Below are positions 32,514 to 44,004 of a DNA stretch of 64,000 bases, piece after piece. Position 1 is the stretch's first letter. Each line of letters begins with the position of its first letter. The position numbers and the translations under genes are program-made. The DNA is from Symsagittifera roscoffensis (lineage: Eukaryota > Xenacoelomorpha > Acoela > Convolutidae): positions 899,688-963,687 of the forward strand of contig NC_087064.1 of assembly GCF_963678635.1 (NCBI RefSeq), read 5' to 3'. The notes beneath the pieces are model-generated. The model made no database searches, was not told the DNA's origin, and saw only the letters and a list, made by a program, of their open reading frames with translations.

Positions 32514-33569
32514 TTCAACCAAAGACCTCACCGAGTCTCTCAATGAGGTCTGCCAAGGTGGGTGTTGCTATGACCACGTCATCCATGTAGCACATCATAA
32601 GATTCCCTTACTTCTTGGTTGCTCTGGTCAAAGCCTGAGCCATCAGTGTTTGAAAGGTCGCTGTGGAATTGCGCAAGCCAATGGTCCTCCTCTTCCATTG
32701 GTACAACCCCTATTCACATGCGAATCAAGTCTTTTCTCTGTCCTTCTTCCACAGAGGGACCTGCCAGAACGCAGAACCCAGGTCCAATGTGGTGAAAAAC
32801 TTGGCATCGCCAAGTTTCGAGAGGCTCTCATCTATCCGCGGTATCGGGTAGGCATCTTTTATTGTTTCTGCGTTCAGTTAACGAAAGTCGCAACAAAACC
32901 TAAGCTGTCCCCTTTCTTTAGGGCCCTTTCAACACCACAAGCCCAAGGCGACTTCGAGGGTTCTATCACGTCGTATTCGAGCAACATTTCTACTTCGGCT
33001 CTGCACGCTTCCAATTTGTGAGGCGTTATGCGCCTTGCACCTTCCCTATGGGTCTAATTCGATTTCATTTTCGAAAAAATTACAACAACCAATCTCCGCC
33101 TATGTTTTGAAAAAACATCCGCGTTCCGATTTAAGACCGCCCTTAAAAATTCAAACTCTCCCTCACCTATTTTACATTTCAAGTGTTCTATTTCCGGCAA
33201 AACGGGTTTGTCGTATTCTAGTTCATATGATAAGGGGCGTTGCGGAAAGTTCGAGCAGCTCGATAAGCGGTCATCCGTTTCGGATTTCATTGAAAACAGT
33301 TTAGTAAAAGATTTCAATTCTTTAAATCTCTTTAAAATCATATCATTATCAGCATGGCTGGGGCAGTTTTTCACATTCTGTCTTTCCAAGTTTAGTGTCT
33401 CCTCATAGTCGGTCCTCATCGGCAAAGCGTAGCCAAATTTAGTTCCACGCTGGATTGAAACCATGGTGTCCAGTGTGTTCAATAACCCACTGGCACACAG
33501 TCCGTTTCGTGTTACTGAGAAGTTTTGGCCTAAAATCACTGTGTTTTGACTATTTGGGTAAGGTACCAA
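32471..33569 (-). pseudogene. Gypsy reverse transcriptase, right copy
   Basis: Same blocks and the same three stops as the left copy, with the catalytic TLDLGSAFWQV near 32758-32796 and YMDD at 32578-32589. One visible difference in the linker is SYELEYDKP instead of SYEIEYDKP. Confidence 0.88.
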
Positions 33570-33694
33570 ACAAAACTGTTAACAGTCACTTAATGAGTTC
33601 AAATTTCTCATCCTAAAAACCATTACAACAGCCTGTCTCAGCTGTAGTTTTACTTTTCTGTCCAAAAAAACTGGCACCTTGTTCTCATCAGTTA

Positions 33695-34089
33695 TTATTC
33701 TTTTTTCCGAACACTTAACATACTAACATACTTCCTGTCTGGGTTCCTAATCTTTATTAGTCCATTATTCAGATCGATCATCAAATCAAAAATCCTGACG
33801 GATTTGCGCCCCAAAGTGAACTGATCTGAATCGTCCAGGTTCTCAACTACCAGGAAACTCATCCAAAGGTTCCGTCCTCCCATGTGAAGGAATTTGGTTC
33901 TCTCTCGGCTACGTAGATCGCTCCGCGGTTGGCGGCTGCCAATCTTAAGTTCGCGGCAAATAGGTCTTCCCTGGTAAAGCCCATTCTTCCCCATGTCTTT
34001 ATCGGCATTACACTGACCACTGCTCCTGTATCTAGTAGTCCTGTTACTGCTATTTTCCTGCCATCTACGTCTAGCAGATGTGCAGTCAT
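33695..34089 (-). pseudogene. Gypsy aspartic protease and following segment, right copy
   Basis: Identical in translation to the left copy over both frames: DTGA at 34021-34032 and the shifted FTLGRKSVRIFDLMIDL segment. The same frameshift is present in both copies. Confidence 0.85.
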
Positions 34090-34848
34090 ATCTGCTTCTT
34101 AACCTATGTGTACCGCATCTTGCTCCATCATGGTGTCATGACCGATTCTACTCTTCCTGACCCAAATACATCTGTCATAAGTGGTCGCTATCTGTTGTGA
34201 CGTAGGTCCTAGTATAGATACTGATCCCGTCCATTTTCAACATGATATGGTCCATAGACTTCCAAGCAGCGCCCGTGAAGTTTCTTTATTCGATGGCCAC
34301 TCGTTCTCAACAACGCTCGCAGAGCCCTTGACTCAGTGCGTGGCTCTACCTGTCTCATATCATCTGCATATGTATCCAAATGCATCATAGTGAACTCTGA
34401 GTGTTCACTTAGGTTCCTGATCACCTGATGTCCCGCCACTGAGATTATTGACTGTATTTTGCTTCCTTGTGGCACCATGTCGAATGTCTGCCCGGAGATC
34501 ACATTCAGTTTCATGCTCTAACTGCTCTGTGCTTTCATTTTTTCCACCTCCAATGCTTCAAAGGCGTTTAGCCTTCCCTGAGTTTTCTCATTTTCTAATT
34601 CGAGCTTGACTTTTTGTTCTATCTCCTTTGTCACTAACTCCAGTTGGACTCTGCTTGAAGCATCTCTCGTTGCTGCCTTATAGTCGATCTTGAAATCGTC
34701 TGCCGCAGTCACTGGTTCAGGCTCACGCATTTCTTCAGTTACTGCCTGCATCTTCTTTGTTGCCAGCTCTTGCGGTTTCTCTTTTCTGTGTGCCTCCGCT
34801 TCACTCAACAGGCGTGCCTTGATGGCTTTCACACCCGATAAAGTTTCG

Positions 34849-37396
34849 TCATGCCTTGGATGCTTGATGTCTGCCACAGCATTGTGGACAATCCGATTTA
34901 AAATGAACCTCCAAGTTACAAAAGAAACACCTGGGGCCGAATTTCGCAACTACTCCTCTCATAAAATCTTCATGATCGGCTTCTGACGCATCTTCATCCT
35001 CGAGGCTGAAGTCTCTTTTCCATGTCGTCCCTCGGTTTATACCAATTGTTACCCTGGATAGCTGGTCCATTGTTATTGTAATAGTTTTTGTAATTGGCAA
35101 TAATTGTTTTTGTAATAGTCAGATCTCAATGGAGGCTTTAATAGAAGATATTCCTTGAATTTGAGTCTCAATTCTTCTGGTGTAGCGCATTAGTTAAAAG
35201 TGGTGTATAATGAGTTGCCAACATTGTTCGAAGCTCCTCGTTCTTCACACCATCGATGAATTTTGAGATTACTGTTAGGTTCAACCTGCTATTTGACTCA
35301 TCTGGTTGATTACGCCTTCTAAGCATCTCCAGATCATCTAAAAACTTGTCTATTGTTTCATCTCACGTTGCCTCCGTTTCTCGAAGCGCATCATTGCTTG
35401 GTGTCTTTGTACTCCTCGGCCAAAACGATTCAAGAATTTTTTCAAAGATATTCTCAGCTGTGTCCCGCTGGTTATGCTTTTGGCCATCACGCAATTTAGG
35501 GCTGTCCCTTCCAGGTTGCTAGTGAGCGCACTGCAATCTTGCCTTTCTGTCAAAACTCTTTCCTCAAATTGCAGTTTCATGACTTCTATCCAGGTATCTA
35601 TACAGCCGTCAGATTCGTTTTTATAGCATCTTGGTTTCCTAAATACCCTCCTGGACCTCTTGCTACATTCACTGGTCCTAGATAGCCTCGTCAGGAAAGT
35701 TTCCAAGAACCTGTTCAGAGGTTCAAACGCTGTAGCCATTGACGTTGCATCTCGTGAATGCCCCGCTAGATAGAAGCTCCGGCTATTCCTTCCTGTCCGA
35801 ATCGCTGGAATGATTTTTTCCTTGATTCGCATGACTCCAGTTTGTAGAATCACATCCCCCAGTCGTATTTGCGTTCTGCATCGGTCTTTCGTTTGAGGTC
35901 GGTCTGTTGCCAACTGAACCTACTCTGACATTTGGGCCCCTCGGTCTTTTATCCCCTGTGGCATAGCTGGATGAGCTGTCCCTACCTCTCGTGGATCCAT
36001 TTGTCCTTCTTCTGCAAGCTTGTTCATTGAAGTTCACTCTCAGCTCCCTGTTGGGTTCTCCTAAGGTTTCTACCCTATTCCTCTATCCACTCCTGTTTCC
36101 TAGGAGCCCCTCCAACCTATCCATGATAGCCTGAGTGCGCCTCTCCGTCATCGCGTCTATTCTCGTGTCAAGAGTCCCAAGAGTATGCTCTTGATGACTT
36201 CGTAACTTCTCCATATCGTCTCTCAATCGTATCTGCCTTTACTCAGCTTACCTCGTCATTCGCAACAAGTTTTTGGCCAAGTGTTCATCAGTCCTCTCCT
36301 TCAAGCGTTTTTCACTTCTGCTGATTTCTTGCCTGTTGCGGTTGATCTCTTTCCGCGGGCTTTCTCTCTCGACTTGGACTGCCCTCTCCAGTTCACTCAT
36401 TCTTTGCGACATCTGTTCGTTCGTTCTCCTATATTGTTCACTATGCTAGTCAAGGCTTCTTCTATTGATGCACTTTCGCCCACTAATGGCGTCACTAGTG
36501 GTGGTGTCACCCTGTTGAATCCAGGCAGTTTAGTTCTAGTCGATACCCGAGTCTTACCTCTCTGTCTCGATGTTTTTTCATGATCCGCTTCTGGTTCCGT
36601 TGATGGGTTACCTGACCCTGTGCTCCTGTACTTTCCAGGTTGCATTTCCGAATTTGTCATGGTATCAAGTTCTCTTGACTGCTGTGATCCATCTACGGTC
36701 TTGTTTAATTCCTGGCCACACCAAATCGGTCCGAAGAGCCAGTTTCCCTGTTGGTCAGTGCTCCATTTTCATGAGTCGAATTGTTGAGGCTTAGTTGAGA
36801 TCTGATATCATCTTGTTCATCATCGTCCTCCTCTTCTTCCTGGGTTTCTTCATCGCCTCTACCCTTTCCCATAGTAAATGGGGAAAAATTCGCAAAGAAT
36901 TCTTCACTCGTTCTAAAAACAAGGAGAACGTTGCCATTTTCTCGGTCACCCCATGCATCATTGTATTATCAGTGGGTGATTTTGTTGTCGCTACGTTTTC
37001 AGTCGAGATGTCGGACAGTTCCGACATCTCCTCTCGATCTAGAGTCCCGGTGGAAGTGGCAAATTCTTGGCCTTGTTCTACCGGAGTAGATTCCCTTGCC
37101 AATCTTCTGTTCCCACTCCCTTCCGTTCCACGTCCCACCCGATTCTCATCCAGGGCAGGGTTTGGATGGATCTCTCTTTCCAACATTGCATTTTGGCCTT
37201 CGGAGGACTTTTGACTCCTGGTTTCAACCATTACGCCTGAAATTTTCTCCACTTTGGTGGTGCGGGTCCGTGCGATCCTTTCTACAAAAGGGTCGTTCAG
37301 TGATTTTCTTTGTTTCTTTGGTATGATATTCCTAGAGCTATCACTTAGTTTAGGTAACCTCGACTTGTCTAGACTTATTCTTGATTTATCACTTCC
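34849..37396 (-). pseudogene. Gypsy gag, right copy with natural N-terminus
   Basis: This copy keeps the original upstream end (36791-37396), beginning near SDKSRISLDKSRLPKLSD. The homologous stretch at about 39.47 kb has an ATG where this copy has ATA (ISLDKS against MSLDKS), so the start codon seems lost here. The rest follows the left copy: Arg/Ser-rich part, capsid-like segment (35350-35913) and CCHC knuckle (34888-34929). A one-base difference near 36412 shortens one gag frame relative to the left copy. Gag would package the RNA; this one is broken. Confidence 0.8.
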
Positions 37397-37659
37397 CACC
37401 GCTTAGACACTCCGTTCATATACTCTGGTTTTCTTTGTCTGACTACTGATAATAAAAAACAACACAATAAATACCATAGGTTTCACCTAGATAGTGACCA
37501 CCACTCCTTCTAGGTTATCACAGTACAGCGTGTATACAAATTATTCACAACAATTGATTATTGGTTATAAAATAGAAGCTAGCACAGACTGATGATATCA
37601 AAATATCTAAAAGATAATGTACTCACTAACCTCTCAATAATAATTATTGAGAATTTAAA
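37283..37659 (-). repeat. 5'-end segment of the Gypsy element, copy A
   Basis: 377 bp that match 39388-39763 with scattered substitutions and small indels. On the minus strand it comprises a non-coding leader and the first gag codons. The outer edge has a near-palindrome CTCAATAATAATTATTGAG (37633-37651) followed by AATTTAAA, after which the two copies diverge completely. This edge is therefore probably the element terminus or an LTR edge. Confidence 0.75.
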
Positions 37660-38190
37660 ACCAAAAATGAAGAAAGGTAAAAGAATGTTTCCAAAAAATG
37701 TATGTGTTTTATACTTAAGTCAGTCGCAATTTTATTGTCGAACTTGTTTTTAAAGAAATAGCTTTCCCTGTTTAGTGCCGCACTAAACAGACAAAACTCG
37801 GAGGCAGTATTTTTCTCATGTGTGCGTCTATTGCACCCACCGAGTCCTGTGTTACCTATCTGCTTTCTGGTTGTCCAAGCTAGACCTAAAATCCTCAAGG
37901 CAACCACTTTCCAAATTTAGTTTGGATTTCAATGCACACAAAATAGTGTCGAACTCTGTTTTCAATTTTACTTAGAGTCGCAAATCTCCGGGTTTATACC
38001 TGTTTTGGTTTTTTATGGTCTTTTTAAAATTTTGTTTAAAGTCAAGGAACCAGTGCAGTCAGTGGTTTCTAGCCTGACTCCTAATACTCTAATACTTTTC
38101 ACTACTTGTCTCTCTTTCGTCTACTTAATTTTAGGATCCCTACAGCCACGTCCGTTGTATTTATATTTTTAAATTGATACTTCTGGGACC
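37660..38190. other. sequence between element copy A and the minisatellite
   Basis: No recognisable gene. An 87-codon minus-strand frame (37644-37907) ends inside the preceding repeat and has no known motif. Confidence 0.4.
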
Positions 38191-38475
38191 CCTCCGGATT
38201 GGCAAAAAAGGTCACTTCCGGATTGACGAAAAATGGGACGCTTACGGATTGGCAAAATAGGATCTTTCCGGATTGGCAAAACTATGACACTTCCGGAGTG
38301 GCAAAAATATGTCCCTTCCCGATTGGCAAAAACAGGACCCTTCCGGATTGGGGCCCTTCTGGTGTGGCAAATACAGGACCCTTCCGGATTGGCAAAGATA
38401 GGACCTTCCTGATTGGCAAAAATAGGACCCTTCCGGAGTGGCAAAAGTAGGACCCCTCCGAATTTGTAAAAATGG
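38191..38475. repeat. 25-bp minisatellite, about 12 units
   Basis: Consensus CTTCCGGATTGGCAAAAATA plus GGACC, with unit starts near 38191, 38215, 38241, 38265, 38290, 38315, 38340, 38356, 38381, 38405, 38430 and 38455. One unit is short (16 bp). Both strands stay open over about 80-90 codons, an effect of the repeat and not evidence for a gene. Single isolated units occur at 38578 and 39119. Confidence 0.85.
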
Positions 38476-39387
38476 CTTTTCCGGGGCGTTTAAAAATCGC
38501 ACCCGAGACCCTTTCTGATACGGTCTCCGAGTCTATTTTGCTATATGAACTAACTAGGAAAGGTGTATTCTGGCCATAGATCCTTCCGGATTGAAGCTAA
38601 GCGGCTTATTTGACAATTCTCCTCAACTGTGAAGGGTCTTATAACTAGCTTAGTTTTGACTCGACTATCTTTTTCTGGATTTCTTAGACCTCCATTTTTG
38701 TCGAAAACAGCGTAAAATTGCCTTATTCAACCGTCGCTACCCTTTGGTAGGGGTATAAGGGCTTTCCAAATAATTTTACAAAATGAGTAATTTTGGAAAA
38801 AAAATCTTAAAAAATTTTTATACTTTTTTCTCAAAAAATAAAATCTTTCGGAGTAAGTTCACCCTATTTTTGGTCTAATGGTACCAAAATTAACTGGATA
38901 TGTCCATAAGTTTCAAAGATATTAACCAAAACGTCTTTTCTTTGAACTCCAAAAATTTTCAAACTTATAGGTTTTGCATGACTTTTTTTCGCAATTCTTG
39001 CCTTTTTGACCTAAAAATTATTGGTCCGAGCTCAGAAGGCCTATAATCTTTTAGTTCAATGCAAAAAAAACGGTCTAAATTGTTCCAGTTGAAAAAATTT
39101 GCCAAAAATAATGCTATTTGGACCCTTCCGGATTGACGAACCCACTAAAGCAAACACGTTAAGTTCGATTTTTCTGGGGCCCGGAAGGTTATTTGCAAAC
39201 GTGCTTTAAAACCTGTCGATTCACTAACAAAAGTAGTCCGATTAACAATTTTTATTGCCCTAACGCAAAAACTTCAAAATTTTTCTGATTTCGTAGCGTT
39301 TCGTTTTTCAAAAATCTCGAAAGTTTGGTTTTCGGTACCTAATTAGTTCCAACCACGTCCGAAATAAATTTAATCGATTCTACTAAT
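38476..39387. other. non-coding AT-rich sequence
   Basis: No open frame of interest. It contains two isolated CCTTCCGGATTGA units and long A/T runs. It ends at the second copy of the Gypsy 5' segment. Confidence 0.5.
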
Positions 39388-39763
39388 TACAAAAGGGTCG
39401 CTCAGTGATTTTTTTTTCTTTAGTATGATATTCCTAGAGCTATCACTTAGTTTAGGTAACCCCGACTTGTCTAGACTCATTTTTGATTTACCTTTTCTGA
39501 CCGCTTATACACTCAGTTCATATACTCTGGTTTTTTTTTGTCTGACTACTGATAATAAAAAAACAACACAATAAATACCATAAGTTTCACCTAGATAGTG
39601 ACCACCACTCCTTCTAGGGTATCACAGTACAACGTGTTTACAATTTATTCACAACAACTGATTATTGGTTATAAGATAGAAGCTAGCACAGACTGATGAT
39701 ATCAAAATATCTAAAAGATAATGTACTCACCAGCCTCTCAATAATTATTATTGAGAATTTAAA
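39388..39763 (-). repeat. 5'-end segment of the Gypsy element, copy B (solo)
   Basis: Second copy of the 5' segment, about 2.1 kb from copy A. It retains the gag start ATG (minus strand, MSLDKSGLPKLSDSSRN) and then breaks off after about 30 codons at 39388, so it is a truncated remnant of another insertion. The outer edge has the complementary near-palindrome CTCAATAATTATTATTGAG (39737-39755). Confidence 0.75.
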
Positions 39764-41370
39764 TAATAAAAATATTATACCCATCCGGGTTTGTTCAATA
39801 TCCGAATTGAGATGCTTAACTCGGAAATTCGCAACCCGTTGGAGGGTCACTTCAGTGCAGCCACTGTCGAGCCCCTCACAGATTGATATCCTAATTACTG
39901 TACCAGAAGGGATACAAAACTTGTTAACGATACCCAACAGTCAATTTTGTTGTCTTTGAGACCCTTCCTGCTGCTCCTTGCACTGCTTGCCGGATCAGTC
40001 TTCCGCTCTATTCCAAAGACCTTTCCATGTTGAGCGCAAATTAGCATTAACGTGCTTAAATGCTCAAACAACACTACAGTACAAGCACCAGAAACGTGCC
40101 ACAATTTTAATCGTAACGATCCTGTTTAATATAAATGCCTGTAATATCAATATATTCAACAGCAACAAAGGGTAGGGTTGGATCAAATCTCGTCTGGGAG
40201 GATGATTTCTACTGATTTTATATTTTTTTTTTCTTGGGTACTATACTTATTTTTGTTTGGTTTCTTGTATATCTTCAAGTGTTTTTGGTCAAATACCGCT
40301 CAGAGAACGACGGAGCGGCCAATCTCCGCAACCATCACGATACCTGAGTTTTCGGTCTTAACTAGGTTAAAAAGCTAGATTCGGGAAACCGGAAGGCTTC
40401 CGAATTCCGAACTACCCTTCCGCCCCAGTACTAAGGGCCCTAATTGGAGCATCCGCTCGGCGCGGAGTGCTCGTTAACGATTGTACCAGTCATGATGTTA
40501 AAAGAAAAACAAAGAGGAGCGCCATAAAAACATATTTGTAACATTTGCCATGAAATATATATCGACGGAAAATAAAGCTAGGTTGTAGAACGACTGGCTA
40601 GCATATAAACACAACTCCACATGCTTTTAAAAGTCTCTACCAAAGCCAGTTCTTTGTGGGGTCCTTTTAACATCGGGTCGAAAAAATCGTTACTGTTTTG
40701 AGAAAGACCAGAACGCTCAGATTAATGTAAAATAGTGAGCTCATGGCTGGGTCTCAGTATTCCCAGACCACGAGGTCACTCTTAAAAACAAGGCTGCTAT
40801 TTATTCAATATATTACGATTGTTTTTGTTCAGTAGATAAAAGTCATCATTCCCATTGAAGATCGATCAATCCTTACCCTCAACTCCTAGCTTCTCATTAT
40901 CTGAAAACCAATTTCGATGTTTTTAATTCAATTCAGGACATTCCAGGAAGATAAAATATTGTTAAAATGAAGTTTGAGTTCTCATCTCGAGACAACTCCG
41001 GATTCTGGAATCCGGACAAAGAACAGTCTTATCTTCTTTCAGAAGGCTGCTCACGTCGCCCAACACCCTTCCTGGGGAGTTGTTCTGTAACGATTGTAGC
41101 TGCACAATCGTTACAACTCGGAATGGTCTTACAACAAAAATCTCAACTGCAATTTCAATTTTTATCATAGGCTTGTCGTTCACCTCATCTTTATCAACGA
41201 ATTATGTTGTTGTGTTTTTCTCATTTCCAGTTGTCGCGAAATTGCTAGGTCGTGACGTGTCTTAGTTTTTTTTATTTTGGGGAAAGGTTTTGAATTAACA
41301 ATTGGTATAAAGTATAGAGAAATAGTGAAAGTGTACAATTTATGCTGGAATGATATTCGATGAGGAATGT
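39764..41370. other. non-coding sequence with small inverted repeats
   Basis: No supported gene. Frames up to 73 codons occur on both strands without motifs. It contains the palindrome CGGAAGGCTTCCG near 40390 and the hairpin described at 41076-41119. Confidence 0.45.
41076..41119. repeat. small stem-loop
   Basis: TGTAACGATTGT and ACAATCGTTACA are perfect 12-bp inverted arms (41086-41097 and 41104-41115) around a six-base loop AGCTGC. Pairing resumes beyond a three-base bulge (GAGTTG against AACTC). Function unknown. Confidence 0.6.
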
Positions 41371-42084
41371 TTAATGATTGTGGCACAAAATGTTTATGTC
41401 GGTGTCTCGGGTACTACAGAACGTGTATTGCTGTTTCTTCCGGTGTCCTCTCAAGGATATCAAGGCAGTTTTCAGGATGGTGAAGGAGAGCTTCTTCCGG
41501 ATATAGTTCATAGTGTCCGCATACGTACAGTTCAGCTTCTCACTCATTTTTTCCGCCAGTATAGCATGATATCGCTCTGCCTCCTCACCCATGGCGCCGT
41601 TGGTCGCAAAAATTAAGGGGGTAAAAGAGGCATGCTCTACCTGCAGAACGCGGTCGTTGTATTCGACTTTTTTCCGATTCTCATTAGTCATTAGGAGTGG
41701 CTGCAGTTTTCGGTTCCTATTAGTTGGAGCGTTCGGGTGTGTGAAACGGACGACAAGAAACATTTTCTGCAGCGGCGCCCAAAAACCTCGACAAGAAATA
41801 TCCAGTCTTGCATTTTCTTCCAGATTGCTTCCACTTGCAAGTTCTTCATTTCCCGCAAATTGGATCAGACCGGGCTCAACGCTCACATCCTTGCACATGT
41901 TACGTAAAAAGTCGGCTTCGACGTCGCGGACAGCGTTGTAACGCATTATGACGAAACCACCCAGCTTACAAATCAAGGCATGGTCGATATCATTTGCCGC
42001 GCCACACTCACAAGTTTGAGCCATTCCTTTCAGGTGCCAGCCATATCGGAGACATAGCGCATCCCGGAACTCGTCTCTGATCAT
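41371..42084 (-). pseudogene. LINE copy 1: CCHC and restriction-like endonuclease domain
   Basis: This is the C-terminal part of the LINE protein. A zinc finger CECGAANDIDHALIC (C-x-C-x7-H-x3-C) is followed by GGFVIMRYNAVRD and then the endonuclease core ARLDISCRGFW. In copy 2 and in related PD-(D/E)XK cores a second Asp follows (FDVKV); here the corresponding place reads MFLVVRF, so that Asp is gone. The conserved end VEHASFTPLIFATNGAMGEE and a helical tail follow. The 237-codon frame is open, but the enzyme would probably be inactive. Confidence 0.75.
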
Positions 42085-42189
42085 GTAAAAATTCTACTCC
42101 CTCGATTGCAGACAAGTCAGCCATGCAGATATTCATTTTGGCTGTAGCAGGTCTAGCGTACTCTTCATTTCATTCTCACTTCGGGAATA

Positions 42190-42720
42190 TTAAATTTCGA
42201 TGGCTTCTTTTGCAAGTTTACGGTTCGATCTTGAAAATTCTGCTCGTCCAGTTCTATTCGTGTAGTCAATAAGATCTTGTTTAGCAATAATTGCGTTTTT
42301 CAGTTTGTTTGTCAGATTGACAGAGTTTTCATAGAAACGAGACTCACATTCTGTTGGATTTATCAGCCCTAAACCACCAGCTGAGCATGGCAACGCTATG
42401 ATGTCCCGTTCTAGATCACTGAGAGTTCTGTCGACTAAAACAGAAATAACGTTCCTGAGTTTGGCTTCAAGTGGCTGCATGTGCAGTTCAGAACCAGGAA
42501 TAGTCCTCATTATAAAATTCCACCGACTCTAGATCACCTTGACGAGAGCAAAATAGGCAAGATGGGGCTCCGTTTATACCGCTGGTTCCAGCGAAGACAA
42601 CTCATACGACCATTCTTCAACTTTGTCTCGTAAATAGTCTTTTGTGAAGTTCTGGCTGCCAATTGTGGCTCCCAAAAATAGACGTCCTTCGCTTGTGATG
42701 TTGATATTCGTGTTCTCAAA
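42190..42720 (-). pseudogene. LINE copy 1: region after RT (thumb)
   Basis: The frame at 42190-42510 contains LPCSAGGLGLINPTECESRFYENS, which corresponds to the LPLKMGGLNIKLPSDHE segment after the RT of copy 2. It is separated from RT by a stop and frame change near 42520-42575. It probably forms the thumb and a helical linker to the zinc finger. Confidence 0.65.
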
Positions 42721-43320
42721 GACCTGCTTGGCTTGCTCTCGGAGACCCTCGCTTTTTATTACTAACCAACATATCGACGGTTTCAGAAAATACTCAAGCT
42801 TGGGGCCGATACTGGTCAAAAGATCACACCACTCACGGAGTTGAACTAGCTTTCCAAGGCCTCCGGTGTCGTCAGCGAACCACTCTTGATGACACCCAAT
42901 TTTGTTTAGACTGACAACGAGATTTTTCAAGCTCAGCGCATAAAATGCCATCGCTAAGTTATCTCCTTGAGTGGTGCCTTCCTGTGACAAGCATTCTCAG
43001 CGTCAATCAATAGAACGGCTTCTGTGGACTCCATCTGGAATATTTACCTGGCTGCATAAATCGCTGCTTTAACGCCACCTTCTTGACCTGCGCAGGTTTG
43101 CTGTGATCCTACTGCATGGCAAATTTTGGGGCCAAAAATTCGAGCTAATGCTTTCCCGAGCATTCTTTTAATTATCTCTCCAATGCCTATTGGCCTAATG
43201 CCGCCTTTACCACCATTTTTATTCAGTGCAATTGCTCTGCATGCTATATATGATTCTAGTGACTTTGGGTCAACAAACTCGGTGCATATTCTCCTTCCTA
43301 GAGCGGCTCAGGACTCACAA
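42574..43320 (-). pseudogene. LINE copy 1: reverse transcriptase with internal deletion
   Basis: The upstream half reads GGIRPIGIGEIIKRMLGKAL, then QQTCAGQEGGVKAAIYAAR, a stop, and the motif A start AVLLIDAENA. At about 42995 the sequence jumps directly into motif B, SQEGTTQGDNLAMAFY, in another frame. The stretch after the motif A Asp (the NSLNR... region, about 55-60 codons in copy 2) is deleted. Motif C is FADD instead of the usual YADD. The protein cannot be active. Confidence 0.8.
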
Positions 43321-43698
43321 AGACTTTCTGAGGCTCTATTGTGCTTCCTGGAACAGAAGAGTTTCTTCATATTGTTCGGATCTAAACCTGATGAACCCGA
43401 GGATCCATGAGTCCGAAGAGCCGCTGAGTAGATCCTCTTTGCACCTAGATTCTCAAAAATCACGGTATGGACTTCGGGAGGAAAACCTTGTAGCAAAAGC
43501 CATCTTTGCTCTCACGTGCTCTGTGGGAGGTAGCACTCCAGTAGCATCCGTTTGTGTCAAGACTTTCACAGCAGCGCTCAGTCTCCCTTGGAGAACCAAA
43601 TTGCAGAAACTTTTCATTTTGTTGTCACTCTTTCTGATAAGTTTTTGATAACTCGCCTTGTATTGCGCGGCACTCTTTGTACAACAACTCAATGTCAC
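43308..43698 (-). pseudogene. LINE copy 1: pre-RT linker
   Basis: Frames at 43453-43698 and 43308-43496 match the pre-RT region of copy 2: LSAAVKVLTQTDATGVLPP against ISSAIAKLTDTSKGVLSLD, and LRTHGSSGSSGLDPNNMKK against MRTHGSHGPSGLDANECRR. The role of this segment is unknown; the RTHGSxGxSGLD motif is its most conserved part. Confidence 0.65.
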
Positions 43699-44004
43699 CG
43701 TCTCTCCACCATGCTAAACGTCTCTAGATAATTCAAATGATCTTTCGCTTTAGAATCTTTGGAAGGTTTCTGCAAGACGAAAGCTATCAGCAAATGGAAA
43801 GCTTTTATTGAAAAACCTTGCATCGAATTTTTTTCATCGAACATGTCAAAGAGTTTTGTGAGTTCCTCAATGAGAACTTTGACGGTATTTCTATGTGGAA
43901 TATCGAAGGCATTTCTCTTCCAGTGTGTGGAAACATCGTAGTACTCGTTGACATTGCTCGCAAAAGTACTTGTTGATTTTTTACCCCATTGACCTTCAAT
44001 CGCT

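Larger units (their letters stand above)
30840..37204 (-). repeat. 6.4 kb tandem duplication, right copy
   Basis: Right-hand copy of the 6.4 kb unit. Its left edge (TCTTGTTCCGGGTTTTG) corresponds to 24454 in the left copy, in the third of three 66-bp tail repeats. Its right edge passes into the unique 5' part of the element at 37205 (GGACTTTTGACTCC). Between the copies lies a 23-bp stretch that duplicates neighbouring gag sequence. Confidence 0.95.
23964..37659 (-). mobile_element. Gypsy-type retrotransposon with internally duplicated body
   Basis: Read on the minus strand from 37.66 kb downward: a 5' non-coding segment, gag with a CCHC knuckle, aspartic protease, reverse transcriptase, RNase H and a long extra C-terminal tail ending at 23964. 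The 6.4 kb interior (24454-30816) recurs as 30840-37204, while the 5' end (right of 37204) and the 3' tail (left of 24454) are each present once. That layout means one element with an internal tandem duplication, not two insertions. All genes carry stops and frameshifts. I see no integrase (no HHCC, no DDE) anywhere in it and cannot define flanking LTRs. Confidence 0.85.

Noticed and set aside
38199-38502. Genes on both strands of the 25-bp minisatellite
   Set aside because: Open frames on both strands are an effect of the repeat composition; the peptides are pure repeat.
37283-39763. The 377-bp repeats A and B as a pair of LTRs flanking an element
   Set aside because: Both include the first gag codons and lie in the same orientation 2.1 kb apart with no internal coding region, so they are 5' ends of two insertions and not the two LTRs of one.
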